NCBI RefSeq assembly: GCF_000004195.4
Contig: NC_030677.2
Location: forward strand, 100,840,829-100,904,828
DNA: 64,000 bases
Source of the DNA: Xenopus tropicalis
Taxonomy: Eukaryota > Chordata > Amphibia > Anura > Pipidae
Reading direction: 5' to 3'
Shown: positions 23,701 to 33,442 of the stretch, in pieces
Position numbering within the stretch: position 1 is the stretch's first letter
Layout of the letters: every line of letters starts with the position of its first letter
Position numbers and translations under genes: made by a program
Notes under the pieces: generated by a model
Database searches by the model: none
Told to the model about the DNA's origin: nothing
What the model saw: the letters and a program-made list of their open reading frames with translations, nothing else

Positions 23701-25106
23701 GTCTCAAATGACATTGAAACCATAAAAAACTGCAGGGACTTCACTTAACTTGGAATCCAGCTGTTTAGCCCTTGGGTGAAACGATCAGGTGTATCCCAAT
23801 ATTTTACATAAGGTATACTGTCCAAAAAACTATGGTAGCTGTAGTCCCATTTGTAACTCTTAATGACCATTCTAGGATCTAAAGACCATAGTTTAGTTCT
23901 TAAAACGCCATGTATAATTTTTCTTCGTTGTTGTTCCCATCTTCTTTTTCAATATATTAATCCATTTGTAAAATTAAGGCTTCTTTCTCCACCTAGGTTC
24001 CACGTGAAAAAAACTCTCTGGGTAGCCTAAAACGAGCCAGTGTGGATGTAGATTTATTAGCTCCCAGAAGCCCAATGGGTAAAGAGAACATGGTGACCTT
24101 CAGTAACACCCTTCCACGGGTCAGCACCCCATCAATGGAAGACCCTGCCCGTCGTCACATGACTATTCATGTTCCCACAGAAGGCTCACGCACACGAAGC
24201 ACAGGCCCTGAATGGAAGCCAAAGCCAATAGAAGGACGGACTCTGACCCTGGGTGAAGAGGTGGCCTTAGCACAGGCTCATAGGCGAGCTCTATCTGAGA
24301 CTTCAGGCATCATCCTTGATGATCCAGAACCTGACCGGGTACCCCCTTCACTTTACCCTACAGTGCAAGCCAGGACAGGAGGTCCTCGAGTTGTTATACA
24401 GCCACGTCCAGCAGCACCACCCCTTCTTCACATACCTGAGGAAAACCAGGGGGGTTCCCCAAAAGGCAGTTCTGCCATACGAGCAAAATGGATGATGATG
24501 GCAGAGAAAGGAGGAGCACCACGGGCATCTGCTAATGCCCCAAGACTTATGCAGGTCATTGCTTTGTCCAAACAGCAACAGCAACAACAGGCAAACGTGT
24601 TAGGTGCTAGTACCCCTAAGCATTCAGAAACCTCTTCCTCTTCCACAACAAGTAGCTCTGATTCCTCCCAGTACCGTTCACCATCGGATCGTGACAGCTC
24701 CAGTATTGTCACTATTGATGCCCATGCACCACATCACCCTGTAGTTCACCTTTCTTCAAATAATGGACCTTGGGAGTGGAAGTCTGGGCAAAAAACAGGT
24801 GAGATCCAGGAAGGAGTTGGGTATGATATAAGCAAAGATTACCGTGGCTTCAGGACCCCCAAAGGTGCTGGCGTGTCCCCTGGTTCCTCAATTAGTGACC
24901 TAGAGCCAGATCCAGAACCACGCTATGGTCCTACAGTTAATGTGGCAGGAGGAGTACCTACTCCCATTGTAGCAGAAGTGGTTAGCGTCTCATCCAGCCG
25001 GGAGGCCAGCCTCAGAAGGAAACCTCAGTCAATTGATCGAGATGGTAGTGATGAAGGAGAGGAGCCATTCTACAAAAAGCTTCAAAACCAGAGGTTTAAG
25101 GAGTGA
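8686..25106 (+). CDS. plppr3: plppr3, phospholipid phosphatase-related protein 3, whole spliced CDS span
   Basis: Eight coding exons join in phase to a 2115-nt CDS (704 aa): 8686-8766, 9690-9875, 10008-10137, 10221-10416, 15544-15601, 20602-20775, 23168-23347, 23997-25106. The product follows remembered human PLPPR3 closely through the membrane domain and in the tail (for example [35 protein letters not shown]). Six hydrophobic segments lie near residues 29-47, 72-92, 131-150, 206-221, 231-249 and 261-281. Lipid-phosphatase motifs are degenerate: C1 Lys is Gln150 and C1 Arg is Ala157; C2 PSGH is PSQH (202-205); in C3 the Arg is Gln250 and the catalytic His is Ser256, while Asp260 remains. The family is known as plasma-membrane proteins of neurons lacking ecto-phosphatase activity, acting in axon outgrowth and branching. 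The cytoplasmic tail (about 282-704) is long and Ser/Pro-rich, and lacks the poly-Glu run of the human protein. The identity is secure; the 5' UTR exon is unassigned. Confidence 0.96.
9125..9412. mobile_element. hAT-like MITE, 288 bp, in plppr3 intron
   Basis: Ends TAGGGATGCACCGAA and CAGTGCATCCCTA are inverted repeats. They are flanked by atttttac (9117-9124) and attttcac (9413-9420), an 8-bp target duplication with one mismatch, as expected of hAT transposition. The interior has repeated GGATTC/GAATCC units. No transposase. Confidence 0.85.
9690..9875 (+). CDS. plppr3: plppr3 coding exon 2
   Basis: Encodes residues 28-89: the first membrane segment ([16 protein letters not shown]), the first extracellular loop ([13 protein letters not shown]), and most of the second segment. 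Acceptor tttctttag, donor gtaagt, phase 0 on both sides, 186 nt. Confidence 0.96.
10008..10137 (+). CDS. plppr3: plppr3 coding exon 3
   Basis: Encodes residues 90-132 plus the first base of Gly133, including the conserved [19 protein letters not shown] stretch between membrane segments 2 and 3. Acceptor cctctag, donor gtgagt. The linker before it (LKGRSSSEG) is shorter than I recall in human. Confidence 0.95.
10221..10416 (+). CDS. plppr3: plppr3 coding exon 4
   Basis: Encodes Gly133 to the first two bases of Arg198: membrane segment 3, then the C1-equivalent region [20 protein letters not shown], where the catalytic Lys and Arg are replaced. It continues into a Cys-containing extracellular loop with a potential N-glycosylation site (NYT). 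Acceptor tctttaacag, donor gtaatt. Confidence 0.96.
10464..11030. repeat. diverged foldback repeat in plppr3 intron
   Basis: Left GCTGATTCACTAAAGTGCGTTAAAA and right GCGAATCACGCGTTAATTTT...TTTTAACGC are imperfect inverted copies; GCGTTA-type units recur inside. Boundaries are approximate. Confidence 0.5.
12545..12663. repeat. truncated copy of the 13823-14296 element
   Basis: About 118 bp from ggactggttccaatatag to atgttttttattt is nearly identical to 14160-14278. Only this 3' portion is present. Confidence 0.8.
13245..13426. repeat. MITE with GGGGTATATTTATCATGC ends
   Basis: About 182 bp. The left end GGGGTATATTTATCATGCTG and right CAGCATGATAAATATACCCC are perfect inverted repeats, continuing TGTAAAAAGTGGAGT. 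Single related ends occur near 40723 and 54930. Confidence 0.85.
13823..14296. mobile_element. TTAA-flanked non-autonomous element, 474 bp
   Basis: TTAA at both edges, termini AAAGGGGG... and ...CTCCTTTAA. Such ends fit the Xenopus T2/Kolobok-type MITEs that duplicate TTAA. The interior has no open frame of note. Confidence 0.7.
14510..14956. repeat. non-autonomous element with AAAGGGAT ends
   Basis: Left AAAGGGATTCTGTCGTGATT and right AATTATGACAGATCCCTTTT are inverted repeats. No clear target duplication; a TTAA is not seen at either edge. Confidence 0.55.
15544..15601 (+). CDS. plppr3: plppr3 coding exon 5 (58 nt)
   Basis: A short exon after a 5.1-kb intron, too small to stand out as an open frame. 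It completes Arg198 and encodes residues 199-217. PSQH (202-205) replaces the catalytic PSGH of active phosphatases; segment 4 starts here. The acceptor is ttttccag and the donor gtaagt; the reading phase fits both neighbours. Confidence 0.95.
16516..16793. mobile_element. hAT-like element, perfect 8-bp target duplication
   Basis: Ends CAGTGATCCCCAAC and GGTTGGAGACCCCTG. Flanks are ctgtacac at 16508-16515 and 16794-16801, identical. Same family as 45506-45817 and 42481-42577. No coding capacity. Confidence 0.9.
19656..19798. repeat. dispersed repeat ending GAGCTTACAATCTA
   Basis: Shares ...GTGCTGTACAATAA near the start and CCTGCCCAAAAAGAGCTTAC at the end with copies at 62323-62516 and 62862-63010 (and weakly 60771-60900). 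Abundant in amphibian DNA; SINE- or retroposon-like in form. Confidence 0.65.
20602..20775 (+). CDS. plppr3: plppr3 coding exon 6
   Basis: Encodes residues 218-275: membrane segment 5, the C3-equivalent loop [14 protein letters not shown], and the start of segment 6 ([13 protein letters not shown]). By alignment to active phosphatases, C3 Arg is Gln250 and the His nucleophile is Ser256. Acceptor ctctttgcag, donor gtgagt, phase 0 both sides. Confidence 0.96.
20776..23167 (+). other. plppr3: plppr3 intron after coding exon 6
   Basis: 2.4 kb, non-coding. Contains the TTAA element 21434-21925, G/C-rich repeat debris at 22005-22195, and at 22796-23030 a composite with a GGGATGCACAGAATCC end and a GTTTCGC...GCTCATCACTA end. 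Confidence 0.85.
21434..21925. mobile_element. TTAA-flanked non-autonomous element, 492 bp
   Basis: TTAA on both sides; termini AAAGGAAAACTATACCCCC and GGGGGAAAATTTTCCTT are inverted repeats. Kolobok/T2-like by ends and target. It lies in the sense intron of plppr3. Confidence 0.8.
23168..23347 (+). CDS. plppr3: plppr3 coding exon 7
   Basis: Encodes residues 276-335: the end of segment 6 (AYHAVGNF), then the start of the cytoplasmic tail with the conserved [16 protein letters not shown] block. Acceptor tttctag, donor gtaaat, 180 nt, phase 0. The stretch between segment 6 and ALTQRG is shorter and less Ala/Pro-rich than in human. Confidence 0.95.
23444..23537 (+). pseudogene. diverged copy of part of plppr3 last exon, inside intron
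   Basis: About 85-94 bp in the intron between 23347 and 23997 match 24849-24933 of the last coding exon. Over the best 64 bp I count about 54 identities (84%). The copy still reads [20 protein letters not shown], against [20 protein letters not shown] in the exon. It has no good splice sites and an in-frame TGA shortly before it, so it is probably a partial tandem duplication relic. Confidence 0.85.
23997..25106 (+). CDS. plppr3: plppr3 last coding exon, cytoplasmic tail
   Basis: Encodes residues 336-704, stop TGA at 25104-25106. Conserved blocks in order: [46 protein letters not shown], a short Gln run (KQQQQQQ, about 24572-24591), [40 protein letters not shown], and a C-terminal YKKLQNQRF. 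Pro- and Ser-rich, probably disordered. Acceptor cacctag. The first 15 codons lie upstream of the GTG at 24042, where a naive open-frame call would begin. Confidence 0.95.
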   Translation, partial: VPREKNSLGSLKRASVDVDLLAPRSPMGKENMVTFSNTLPRVSTPSMEDPARRHMTIHVPTEGSRTRSTGPEWKPKPIEGRTLTLGEEVALAQAHRRALSETSGIILDDPEPDRVPPSLYPTVQARTGGPRVVIQPRPAAPPLLHIPEENQGGSPKGSSAIRAKWMMMAEKGGAPRASANAPRLMQVIALSKQQQQQQANVLGASTPKHSETSSSSTTSSSDSSQYRSPSDRDSSSIVTIDAHAPHHPVVHLSSNNGPWEWKSGQKTGEIQEGVGYDISKDYRGFRTPKGAGVSPGSSISDLEPDPEPRYGPTVNVAGGVPTPIVAEVVSVSSSREASLRRKPQSIDRDGSDEGEEPFYKKLQNQRFKE

Positions 25107-26290
25107 GCTACATGGAAAGTATAAATGTAAATATTTGGCATGTTTTGAAGGACAAGAAAACACAGACATCTGCAGCAAAAGTAGAGCACTGGTATCATAC
25201 ATTTATATCAGTGTAGCATCAAAATTAATGGAACTGATTCAGCACTATGAATTGACATACACGGCAAGAGTTATCTCAGATAACTTAATGTAACTTTCAT
25301 GTATGTTGAGAATGCAGATTTTTCTTTCTTGTTGGAACCTTAAAAATGGATCCGCCAAAGTCTTGCGTTTGTTTTCCCAGAAAGAGACTCTATAAATAAC
25401 TTGAATTTTACAATCAGTAGTGTTTGCAATCATCAAACTATGGCAAACAGATGTAGTAACACATTTGAGCTTCTCTGTGTAAATCCAGATGGCTAAAAGG
25501 AAGAGGAACATGTGCTGCACAAGAATACATGACTGTAAATAGTTTTGGGGAAAGCAAAGAATGCATGAAGCCCTGGGGATGTGGTTAGAGGAATTGAAAC
25601 AAGTGCTATGATATTAAAAAAAAAAAAAAAATAATAAACATACATGGGATTAAAAAAGGCCCCTTCCTATATAACGGAATGCAGAGACGGTAAATGGGAC
25701 ACAATAACTTTTCTTGTTCTACAAGAGGTAGCTGACTTCATTTACAGTGTGCCTTAGCCCATTACTTAAATTAGGGCCTTGATTCTAGGACTCTGCATGT
25801 GGTACAGGCCTGACCCTATCAGGTGAGCTTTATAACTCAAGTGGTTTGCAGTTGTGTCCAAGCTCCCAGACTCCAAAATCCAACATGATTTAACTAAGTG
25901 GCAATCTGTTCATGTTTTGCAAATATAAAGTGACCAAAACTCGCTTTTTAGAGAGTAAAAACAGCTAATCACTGCATCTATCATTAACTTGGAGGTCTGG
26001 TAAGTTTACAGAATTGGACACATTCCCTGTATTTGTGCAAGATGAAACCTATATTGTTGGCGAGAAGAGTACTGCTAAATCTGGTGCTGTTTAATGAAAT
26101 ATCTTTCAGGGACTCATAATGTTGTATATTATAACCAAGTTGCACTGGGAGCACTTAATACAATGTTTTGTACAACTAGAACAGTGATCCAGCAGCACAT
26201 CTTGACCAGCCCTGCGAACATTCAAGAGGTTCCACACTTGCTATATTTTGTAAATTGTTGAATTTTAAATAAACTGTATTAAGACTATTT
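25107..26290 (+). other. plppr3: plppr3 3' UTR
   Basis: AT-rich, non-coding, no splice signal needed. An AATAAA at 25633-25638 follows an A-rich run and could give a short form. The better-placed hexamer is at 26268-26273, giving a UTR of about 1.2 kb. The end is predicted, not observed. Confidence 0.6.
26268..26273 (+). terminator. plppr3: predicted poly(A) signal of plppr3
   Basis: Canonical AATAAA about 1.16 kb after the stop codon, followed by T- and TA-rich sequence. Cleavage is expected about 15-25 nt downstream. Confidence 0.55.
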
Positions 26291-26429
26291 CATTATAAGT
26301 ATTTTCTAAATGTTTAGATTTCTGGTAAATGACACGATTAGCACTGTCAGTATGGTAAACTGTACAAAGACACCACACTGGTACTACAACCATGTAAATA
26401 TTATACTTGTGACCAGAAAAGGGGCCACA

Positions 26430-26822
26430 TAAATATAAGGTGGCCTAAGGTGCACTAAAACTATACTACAATTCAAATATACTAAAGGTGTTAACTAAAC
26501 ATGGTCGTACACACTAAGATACACTAAGATGCACTCATAGGTTGGGAGGATTGTTCTCCCAATATGCCCACCTAAGGTGAATGATATTAAGTTAATTTAA
26601 TCATGTGGCCCTACAACGATGGTTATAGGAGCCTTTGGAGAAAGTGCTGAATCAATGGAATATACAGGAAAATCAAGCCTGCTCAATCAACATCTGGACG
26701 ATTTCTGGCCAGATATCAGTTGGGAAGGACATTTGGGGGTCCCCATATAGATAAGCTGTCGAATTGGTCTGCAGGACTCAAATAAGCAGCTGAAATCTGC
26801 CTGTGTATGGCCACTTTAAGAT
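26430..26822. repeat. diverged MITE, relative of 605-878
   Basis: Left TAAGGTGGCCTAAGG and right CTGCCTGTGTATGGCCACTTTAAG are inverted at the ends. Shares right-end sequence with 605-878. Confidence 0.55.
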
Positions 26823-27541
26823 GAAATATTCAAGATGGTTTTGAAAATACCTATCACTACTGCAACAGGGGAAAAAAGGATTCAGATAGTCCTATAACAC
26901 AGGTTACCAGCCATATCTTACCATAGCACATATATGCTACTTTTGTAGTTTAGCACCTGGCAGGTCATAAGCAGGCACTCCAGAAAATGTTTGTGTTGCA
27001 GATGCACAAACCCATTACCCAGATTACAGGAAAGTCTCCATTTTAATCAAATAACATACATTAAAAAAAAAAAAAAAAAACCCAAACACACCAACCTTTT
27101 CCCTGTGGTAATAAAATAGTACTTTTTACTTGATCCTAAGATATAATTTATCCTTATTGAAGGCAAAACAATCCTATTGGGTTTAACGTTTACATAATTT
27201 TTGGTCCAAATTACAGAAAGACCCATTATCCAGAAAACCTCAGGTCTCAAGCATTTTGTATAACAGGCCCCATACTTGTATCATATTGTAAAAAAACAGG
27301 GAAGACAAATATTCATCCATTCACACCTCCAAACTTCGCTTTCAGCTTTATACATCCAGGTAGTGTTCTCATGGCATCTGGCAACCCCAGACTTTTCCCC
27401 ATCAGACTGCCAGATGACATCCCGAATCCAACAGCAGTGTCCCTGACGCTTGAATCTTGTTGCTCATCACAAACAGAGCTGGTGTCAATATTGCTTTAGG
27501 ACAGTTACAACAGAGGATGCGATTTTGATCTATCTAGAATT

Positions 27542-27770
27542 CAGTGGTCCACAACCTTTGAGAACTGTGAGCCACAATAAGATGGAAAAAGGGTTGGGGA
27601 GAAAAGAGCGTGAAAAAGTTTGTTGGGTGAGCCAAATAAGAGCTATGATGGATTTAGTAGCCTGTATGTACTGGCAGTCTACAGAAGGCTCTGTTTGGCA
27701 TTACAAAATTTACTTTGAGGCCACTGTGAGCAACAAGGTTGCTTACAAGCCACTATTTGGAGTCCACTGG
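27542..27770. repeat. hAT-like remnant
   Basis: Starts CAGTGGTCCACAACC and ends GGAGTCCACTG. Flanks tctagaat / tctagata agree at 6 of 8 bases, so the target duplication is only tentative. Confidence 0.55.
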
Positions 27771-27807
27771 TCTAGATAGATTTTGCCTAAAGTGTACTAC
27801 ATAACTC

Positions 27808-28155
27808 TTAAGCTGGCCATACACGTGGCGATCTCACGATGTTTCGTACGACCGTCGGTCGCACGAAACATCGTCAGATCCGCCACACACCATTCAGGGC
27901 TGAATCGGCAGGTAAGGAGGTAGAAACAATAGGATTTCTACCTCCTTCTGCCGATTCAGCTCTGAAGGGAGAATTTTGGTCAGGCGCCTTCTATGGCGCC
28001 CGATCAAAATTTTCTAACTTGGCCGATCGGCGAGCCGACCGATTTCAGCAGCTTCCTGCGATATCGGTCGGCTCGCTGACATGCCATACACGCACCGATT
28101 ATCGTACGAAACGAGGTTTCGTACGATAATATCGGTGCGTGTATGGCCACCTTTA
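27808..28155. repeat. 348-bp multi-hairpin MITE, GGCCATACACG family
   Basis: TTAA then GCTGGCCATACACG at left; CGTGTATGGCCACCTTTA at right. Four or more internal perfect hairpins, for example TTTCGTACGA/TCGTACGAAA, GGAGGTAGAAACAATAGG with TTCTACCTCC, and TTTTGATCGGGCGCC-type arms. A shorter copy is at 49930-50141. Confidence 0.85.
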
Positions 28156-29288
28156 CAAGGCAATCTTAAGGCAAATATTCCATGTTAGATATATAACCTA
28201 TATCAAAGCACTTGGCCTGATGTCTTGCATTGTTATATTGCTGTGGAATTCTTTAGGGACCGTCAACATGGTGTACCAATAGCCTTAAACAGCCATGTCT
28301 AATAAGTTATAAATTACGGTATACACAACTAATTTTAACTAAGCAAACTTAAACCACATGCAAAGGTTGGTTTAAATGAATTAGTTAAAACAAAGCCTAG
28401 ATGATTACTATACTAGGGAACAGTAAGGAGAGTGGCCGTTGCTCACTGTCCTGATGCTACTTGGTACTGTTGCAGTTTGTCTTTCGCAACTGCCCAAGGA
28501 GCAAAGTGTTGCAACAGCAACAGAAATCACATTGTGGTTATTGCCTAATCACTAGTGCTTTATTATTCTGTTTTGCATATTAATTATAGCATTGTCCATA
28601 CCAGCAGTGAAGTTACAAATTAAAACCTTACATTTCAAACTAAAGCTTTAACACTGTGTGGGGAGATTGATCCTAGAGCAGTCTGATGTCTAATCCCACT
28701 TGGAGGCAATAAAATACAGGCAATTGGTCAGAGACCTATGTATACATGAAGATCCATAGATTTGTGAGGGGGATCAGAGACTACCTGAATAAAAACCACT
28801 ATAGGAGGGTGAAAGGCAAATTAGGGAAATTATACAGTAGTTTAGCAAGAAAGCAGGCACTATTATAAAAAAAAAAACCTGGTTCTACTTTAAAGGGCCA
28901 GTACCACATTACACCACTAAATATGTACTAGCTGAAGTACACAGCTTTGTCTAAAAAAAATTATATCTTAAAAAAAAAAAAAAAAACCATGTATGCACAT
29001 AATTTGCATGTCATTGGCCAGTATTAAACATAACTAGTAGCATTAAACAGTCTGCCATCACCCAGCAGGGCATTCCACTTCATCGCCCCACAGAATCTTC
29101 ATCCCCTCTTATCAGACCGTACCCATACACCACCTCTAGTACCCCTAACCACCTTCAACCCCTCCCTTTAACACAATGCCCTCCTCATTAGTTCTGATAC
29201 AATGAAACAGTCTGATGTTAGATGAATAACGTGATTGAGTACTAGACGAGACACATTGTGGTTCTAATGCAAAGAACACACTTAACAG

Positions 29289-29752
29289 CAGTGGCAGTAT
29301 AAATTTGATGTGCCCAAGTGATGTGTGTTACCTCCTCCCCAGTCTGGCTGTCTACCTTTGTGTAAGGGTTATAATATGGTGTGCCATACTCTGCTTGCCT
29401 TATGCTGCCCGTGGGAGGTAAACCTGGCAGGGATTTGTTTGCATTTGGACAGTCATTATATGGTTGCTAAAGTGTGTAATTATGTGCTGGGGTTTGCTGT
29501 GCTATCCAGAGATTTAAGGATGCCTTGATATGACAATTCTTTCACATATAAATGAAGGATGATATCCCTGCTACCACCATTATTGTGAGTTTGGTCTTCA
29601 AGCCACACCTATGTAATCACAAGAGGTTTTAAGTGGGCGCAGTTTAAAAAAAAAAACAAAAAAAAAAAAACAAACAAACTGGCTTCTATTATCAGCCCAT
29701 GTAGGCCAGAAAAAATTCAGGCTTCGGTACCACAGAAGTTGGATAAGCACGG
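29289..29752. repeat. second copy of the 58659 hAT family, degraded
   Basis: Shares several blocks with 58659-59483: tggctgtctacctttgtgtaag, gtgtgtaattatgtgctgggg, and ggccagaaaaaattcaggc followed by tcggtaccacagaagttg. Ends are eroded and a poly(A) with interrupting C lies inside. Confidence 0.7.
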
Positions 29753-30015
29753 TTCTAGAAAACCTGATCCCATACCTGCATCACAAAAGTGTTAGAGAAA
29801 CTCAAACTCCCCTTTTAAAAGGAAACTTTAAGACTTCTCACAAAAAAGAAAAAAAAAAAACTGAATAGAACAGAAATATGCATTTGGATTTTTCAGGGTG
29901 AATGATAAAATGACCATATATTTGGTTAAGTGTCCAAGAAAAAACAAGAAAACAGAATATGATTATAAGTAGGAACTAAAGCGGTTATTAAGCAGTCAGA
30001 AAGACACAGATAGGA

Positions 30016-31967
30016 AAAAAAGAAATAAAGAATTTTATTTATAAGCCCAAATACATAGTGGCCGATTGCTACAGTTTGATTGAACAAACATCTAGAGAGT
30101 ATAAAGGTTTCTTATAAAATAGTTTTAATGTCTTTCATACAAATATTTGATTAGAGGTAATGGCTTTCTTTAGCTGTTGGTCATATCTGCATCCTGCAAT
30201 ACTGGATCTCTGAAAGGTTATCAAAATATACAGTTTACCACAAAATATACTGTTTCAGCTTTGTAATTGAACAGGTATATAAAAGCTACATTTATTTACA
30301 GTTTTGTATACAGAGTGAAATGCACAGTATAGAGAGGCACATCCGCATCCTTGCTATCAATTAAATCAGTGTCTCAGATTGCAGCCTCAGTACATTTAAA
30401 AAAAAGATTGCCAGTGATTTTACCAACACTGCTCTAGCAGTTATGTAAAATTTGGCAAAAGTACATGAGGACTAAAGTTTGGGGAAAAAAAGGCATCTCT
30501 GCAGAAATCCTTTGCAGAAAAATAGTTCATGAAACAACCAAGTGGGACTGGGAATGGCAAATGAAATTATACAGCAATATTCAATACATACTTTAGAATG
30601 TTGCATTAAGGCACTTAACACACTGGGCTGGCGCTTTAAGGCTTTGTCCAGAAATTGAGCCATTATGTTAGTTGCTGCATCCGGGACATAAGTATTCTAA
30701 ATTTCATACCCCTGAGGTAATGAATTAACAAGGCAGGTGAAGAGTTTGCCCAAAAATGACAAATGGAGCTTTTATTAAATATGTTCCAGTTCATAATCCA
30801 GCAAAGAAGTTTACATTCTTCACTGAATGCCAACCCAGTCTTTGCCATTTATAAATATTTAAAGTTTGTCACTCCCTCGGGTGATGCTGGGATACCCAAA
30901 CATTAAGTGCCAAACAATGTGCATATCTGGTCAGTGACCCAGACCCACCTAATGGAATGATAAGCAGTGTTAAAAACGGCACAGTCTATTTCTTTGAAGT
31001 GATTTGGTCCCAAATTATACACCCAAGTAGGGTGATGTATTAAGGCATATTTAGGTAAGACTGAAGGCAGTGTGGTGCCCATAGGAAAAGCAAAGTTGGA
31101 TTAAATGAGCATTACACAGAGTCCTCAAAAAGGAAAATCCAATTTCAGAACCTTTAGGGGCACATTCATTATAGGTCAATTTATATTTGTTTTCTTTATC
31201 CTGTCAGATATAACAATGGTGTCCCATAGTTATTCATGTGCATAACAAACCTGCACTGGCACCAAATTCAAATTGTATCAAATTGTATCCACAAGCTGAA
31301 AGGAGTTACACTTACTTATTTTCAATAAAATATCTTCTTGAAACAGTAAGAAAATATTTGGTCAAAATTGAAGAAACAAAGCATTGTTTAGTTAAGACAA
31401 AATGTAAAGTGTAAAGCCATTAGATTATACACCTGTACGTTTAAGCATACTTAAGTCTCCAGGAATAAAGACCATGCTCCTTTCCCAGTAACACCTTGAC
31501 TGCCTGTAGCACTATGCAGTGCAGCCAAATTAATGCTCTTCTAGATCAAGATGGAATACAAAAGCCCTCCTTCAAAAGCCTGTTACATGGTACAAGCTTC
31601 TAAATAAATTTCTAGCAGACCCAAACACCTACACTACACAAGAGCACTGTAAGGGGAATATAAATACTTGGTCCTTATATGTAGACTTGCTTAATATAAA
31701 GTCTCCTGCATTGGGCTTGGACATACTTGGGACAAATCCTTATTGCCCCCCATATTGTCACCATCTAAAAACAGTGAATTAAAAAAAAAAAAAAAAAAAA
31801 TATTGTAAAACAAAATCTGGTATGCAAGGACACTTTAGTTGCATTTCTCATCCATAAAGTGGCTTTTATCTGGAATGATGGAAGTGACCCCTTGGGAATG
31901 ATTTCTGATATCAGAGCTCACTCTCCTCAGGCTTTTAGAGTCCTTCTTTCTCCTCTGCCATATACTT
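30016..31967 (-). other. ptbp1: ptbp1 3' UTR
   Basis: About 1.95 kb of AT-rich non-coding sequence from the stop to a poly(A) hexamer at 30034-30039 (TTTATT on the plus strand). It holds a poly(A) run on the plus strand (31779-31800), so a U run in the mRNA, and further hexamers at 30291-30296 and 30771-30776 that could give shorter forms. No interspersed repeat was recognised in it. Confidence 0.6.
30034..30039 (-). terminator. ptbp1: predicted distal poly(A) signal of ptbp1
   Basis: AATAAA on the minus strand, last of several hexamers after the stop. The call rests on position and sequence only. Confidence 0.5.
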
Positions 31968-32100
31968 TTAAATTGTGGATTTGGAAAAGGACACTCGTAG
32001 GTGATGGTTCTCTCCCATATCATGGTTGTGCAATTCAATCAATGATTCTATGGCCTCTTCAACAGAACCCATTTGGATGAGAGCCATTTTCCGGTCTTTC
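31968..32100 (-). CDS. ptbp1: ptbp1 coding exon 15 with stop
   Basis: Encodes [38 protein letters not shown] and the invariant C-terminus SKSTI. Stop TAA at 31970-31968. Acceptor ctttttcag. Completes RRM4. Confidence 0.97.
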
Positions 32101-33411
32101 CTGAAAAAGATTTTGATAAAGTGAAATTGAACACCAAATAAGACAATTAAAAAAAAAAAAAAAATTAAAAAAAAAAAACCCAACTCACTGGAAAAATTTG
32201 AATCCTTTTACTGTGTATCCATTATTCGAAAACAGCATCTTTAGATCTTCTTCAGACACCGATGGTCTGCACAAAAACCAAACATGACAGACATTTCAGC
32301 AACCTTTTATTGCACACAAAACAGCTGAACATCTGAATCATTTTAAGAGACTGCACAACATACAGTAATAGGGGCTATACCCGGTTACAGAGCAACAATA
32401 ACTTTAATGCCAAGAACTGTGTAGATAATCACAAGCCATAGTAATTTAATGATTCCTTAGATACAGGGAAACATTACCTTGCAGTTCTACAAGCCCAAGG
32501 GCAACTTAGGAACAAGACACTAAACAGGATAAGTACGGGGGGGGGGGGGGGGGGGGGGGGGTAAGTACGCTACAAAAATGTATATTTTAAAGGGCCTGCA
32601 TCATCAAAACTGGTTAGCACTGATATGCCAGAAACTACTATGGTACATTAACTAGCACTGTCACTTAGAATTTTAGAAATTCATTAAGCCCGGTTATAGG
32701 TGTATGAACAGCTTACAGATGACCGTTTGCTGCTGATTTCCATAACCAAAAGTTCCTGTCATAAGGGTATTAAAAAATTCCTCATGGATATGTACTTCCA
32801 AACAGTTTTGCAAGCAATAATCAAGCTGATTAAAGGAGAACTAAAAACCAAAATATCTACAAATTACATAAACTACTTCTTGGTCAAAAAAAAAAAAAAA
32901 TAAGCTATGTAAATATATATAGTCTAGTCAATAAAAAGATATTTACCAATTCTAAATAAAATTACTATGCAATGTTGCTCTTAGAAACTCTAAATTTAAT
33001 TAGAAAACCTTAAACTATTATGCTACCGTAACACAGAACTAAAAACCTATAGATAGACCACAAATGCAAAAAATTGTAATTTAGTTAGCAAATCTACAAA
33101 AAAAAACACAAACTTACGGAATGTTTGAGAGGTGCAGTGTGGCAGAAGGAGGGAAAATATTCTGGAAGTTTTTAGAGCCTGGTTTCTTAAAGCGGTGCAG
33201 AGGAGAGGTACTGTAGTCTTTTGTCAAGCCCTGGTCTTCCTGTCCTTCTCGTGGCAGCTGAACTGTCTGATGCTTTGATACAGTTATACGAAGAGGCTTT
33301 CCATGGAGTCGCTGACCATTTAGATGGCTCATTGCTGTATAAAAAAAATTAAAAAAAGTTTATATGCTTTAAATTTTGAATAAACCCTAACAAGCAAAAA
33401 CAAAGCAGCTC

Positions 33412-33442
<31 letters not shown>

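Larger units (their letters stand above)
26291..30015. other. intergenic region between convergent plppr3 and ptbp1
   Basis: About 3.7 kb with no gene. Repeats: 26430-26822 (diverged MITE), a TTATCCAGAAAA-type repeat around 27000-27280, hAT-like 27542-27770, palindromic MITE 27808-28155, and a repeat at about 29289-29752. 28160-29280 and 29800-30015 hold poly(A) runs and nothing else I recognise. Confidence 0.75.

Noticed and set aside
24042..25106. The last plppr3 exon as an independent 354-codon gene
   Set aside because: It would start at a GTG in the middle of a conserved [10 protein letters not shown] block; splicing extends it upstream to 23997 and joins it to exon 7.
31779..31800. Poly(A) run in the ptbp1 3' UTR as a retroposon tail
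   Set aside because: No retroposon body or target duplication is seen next to it.
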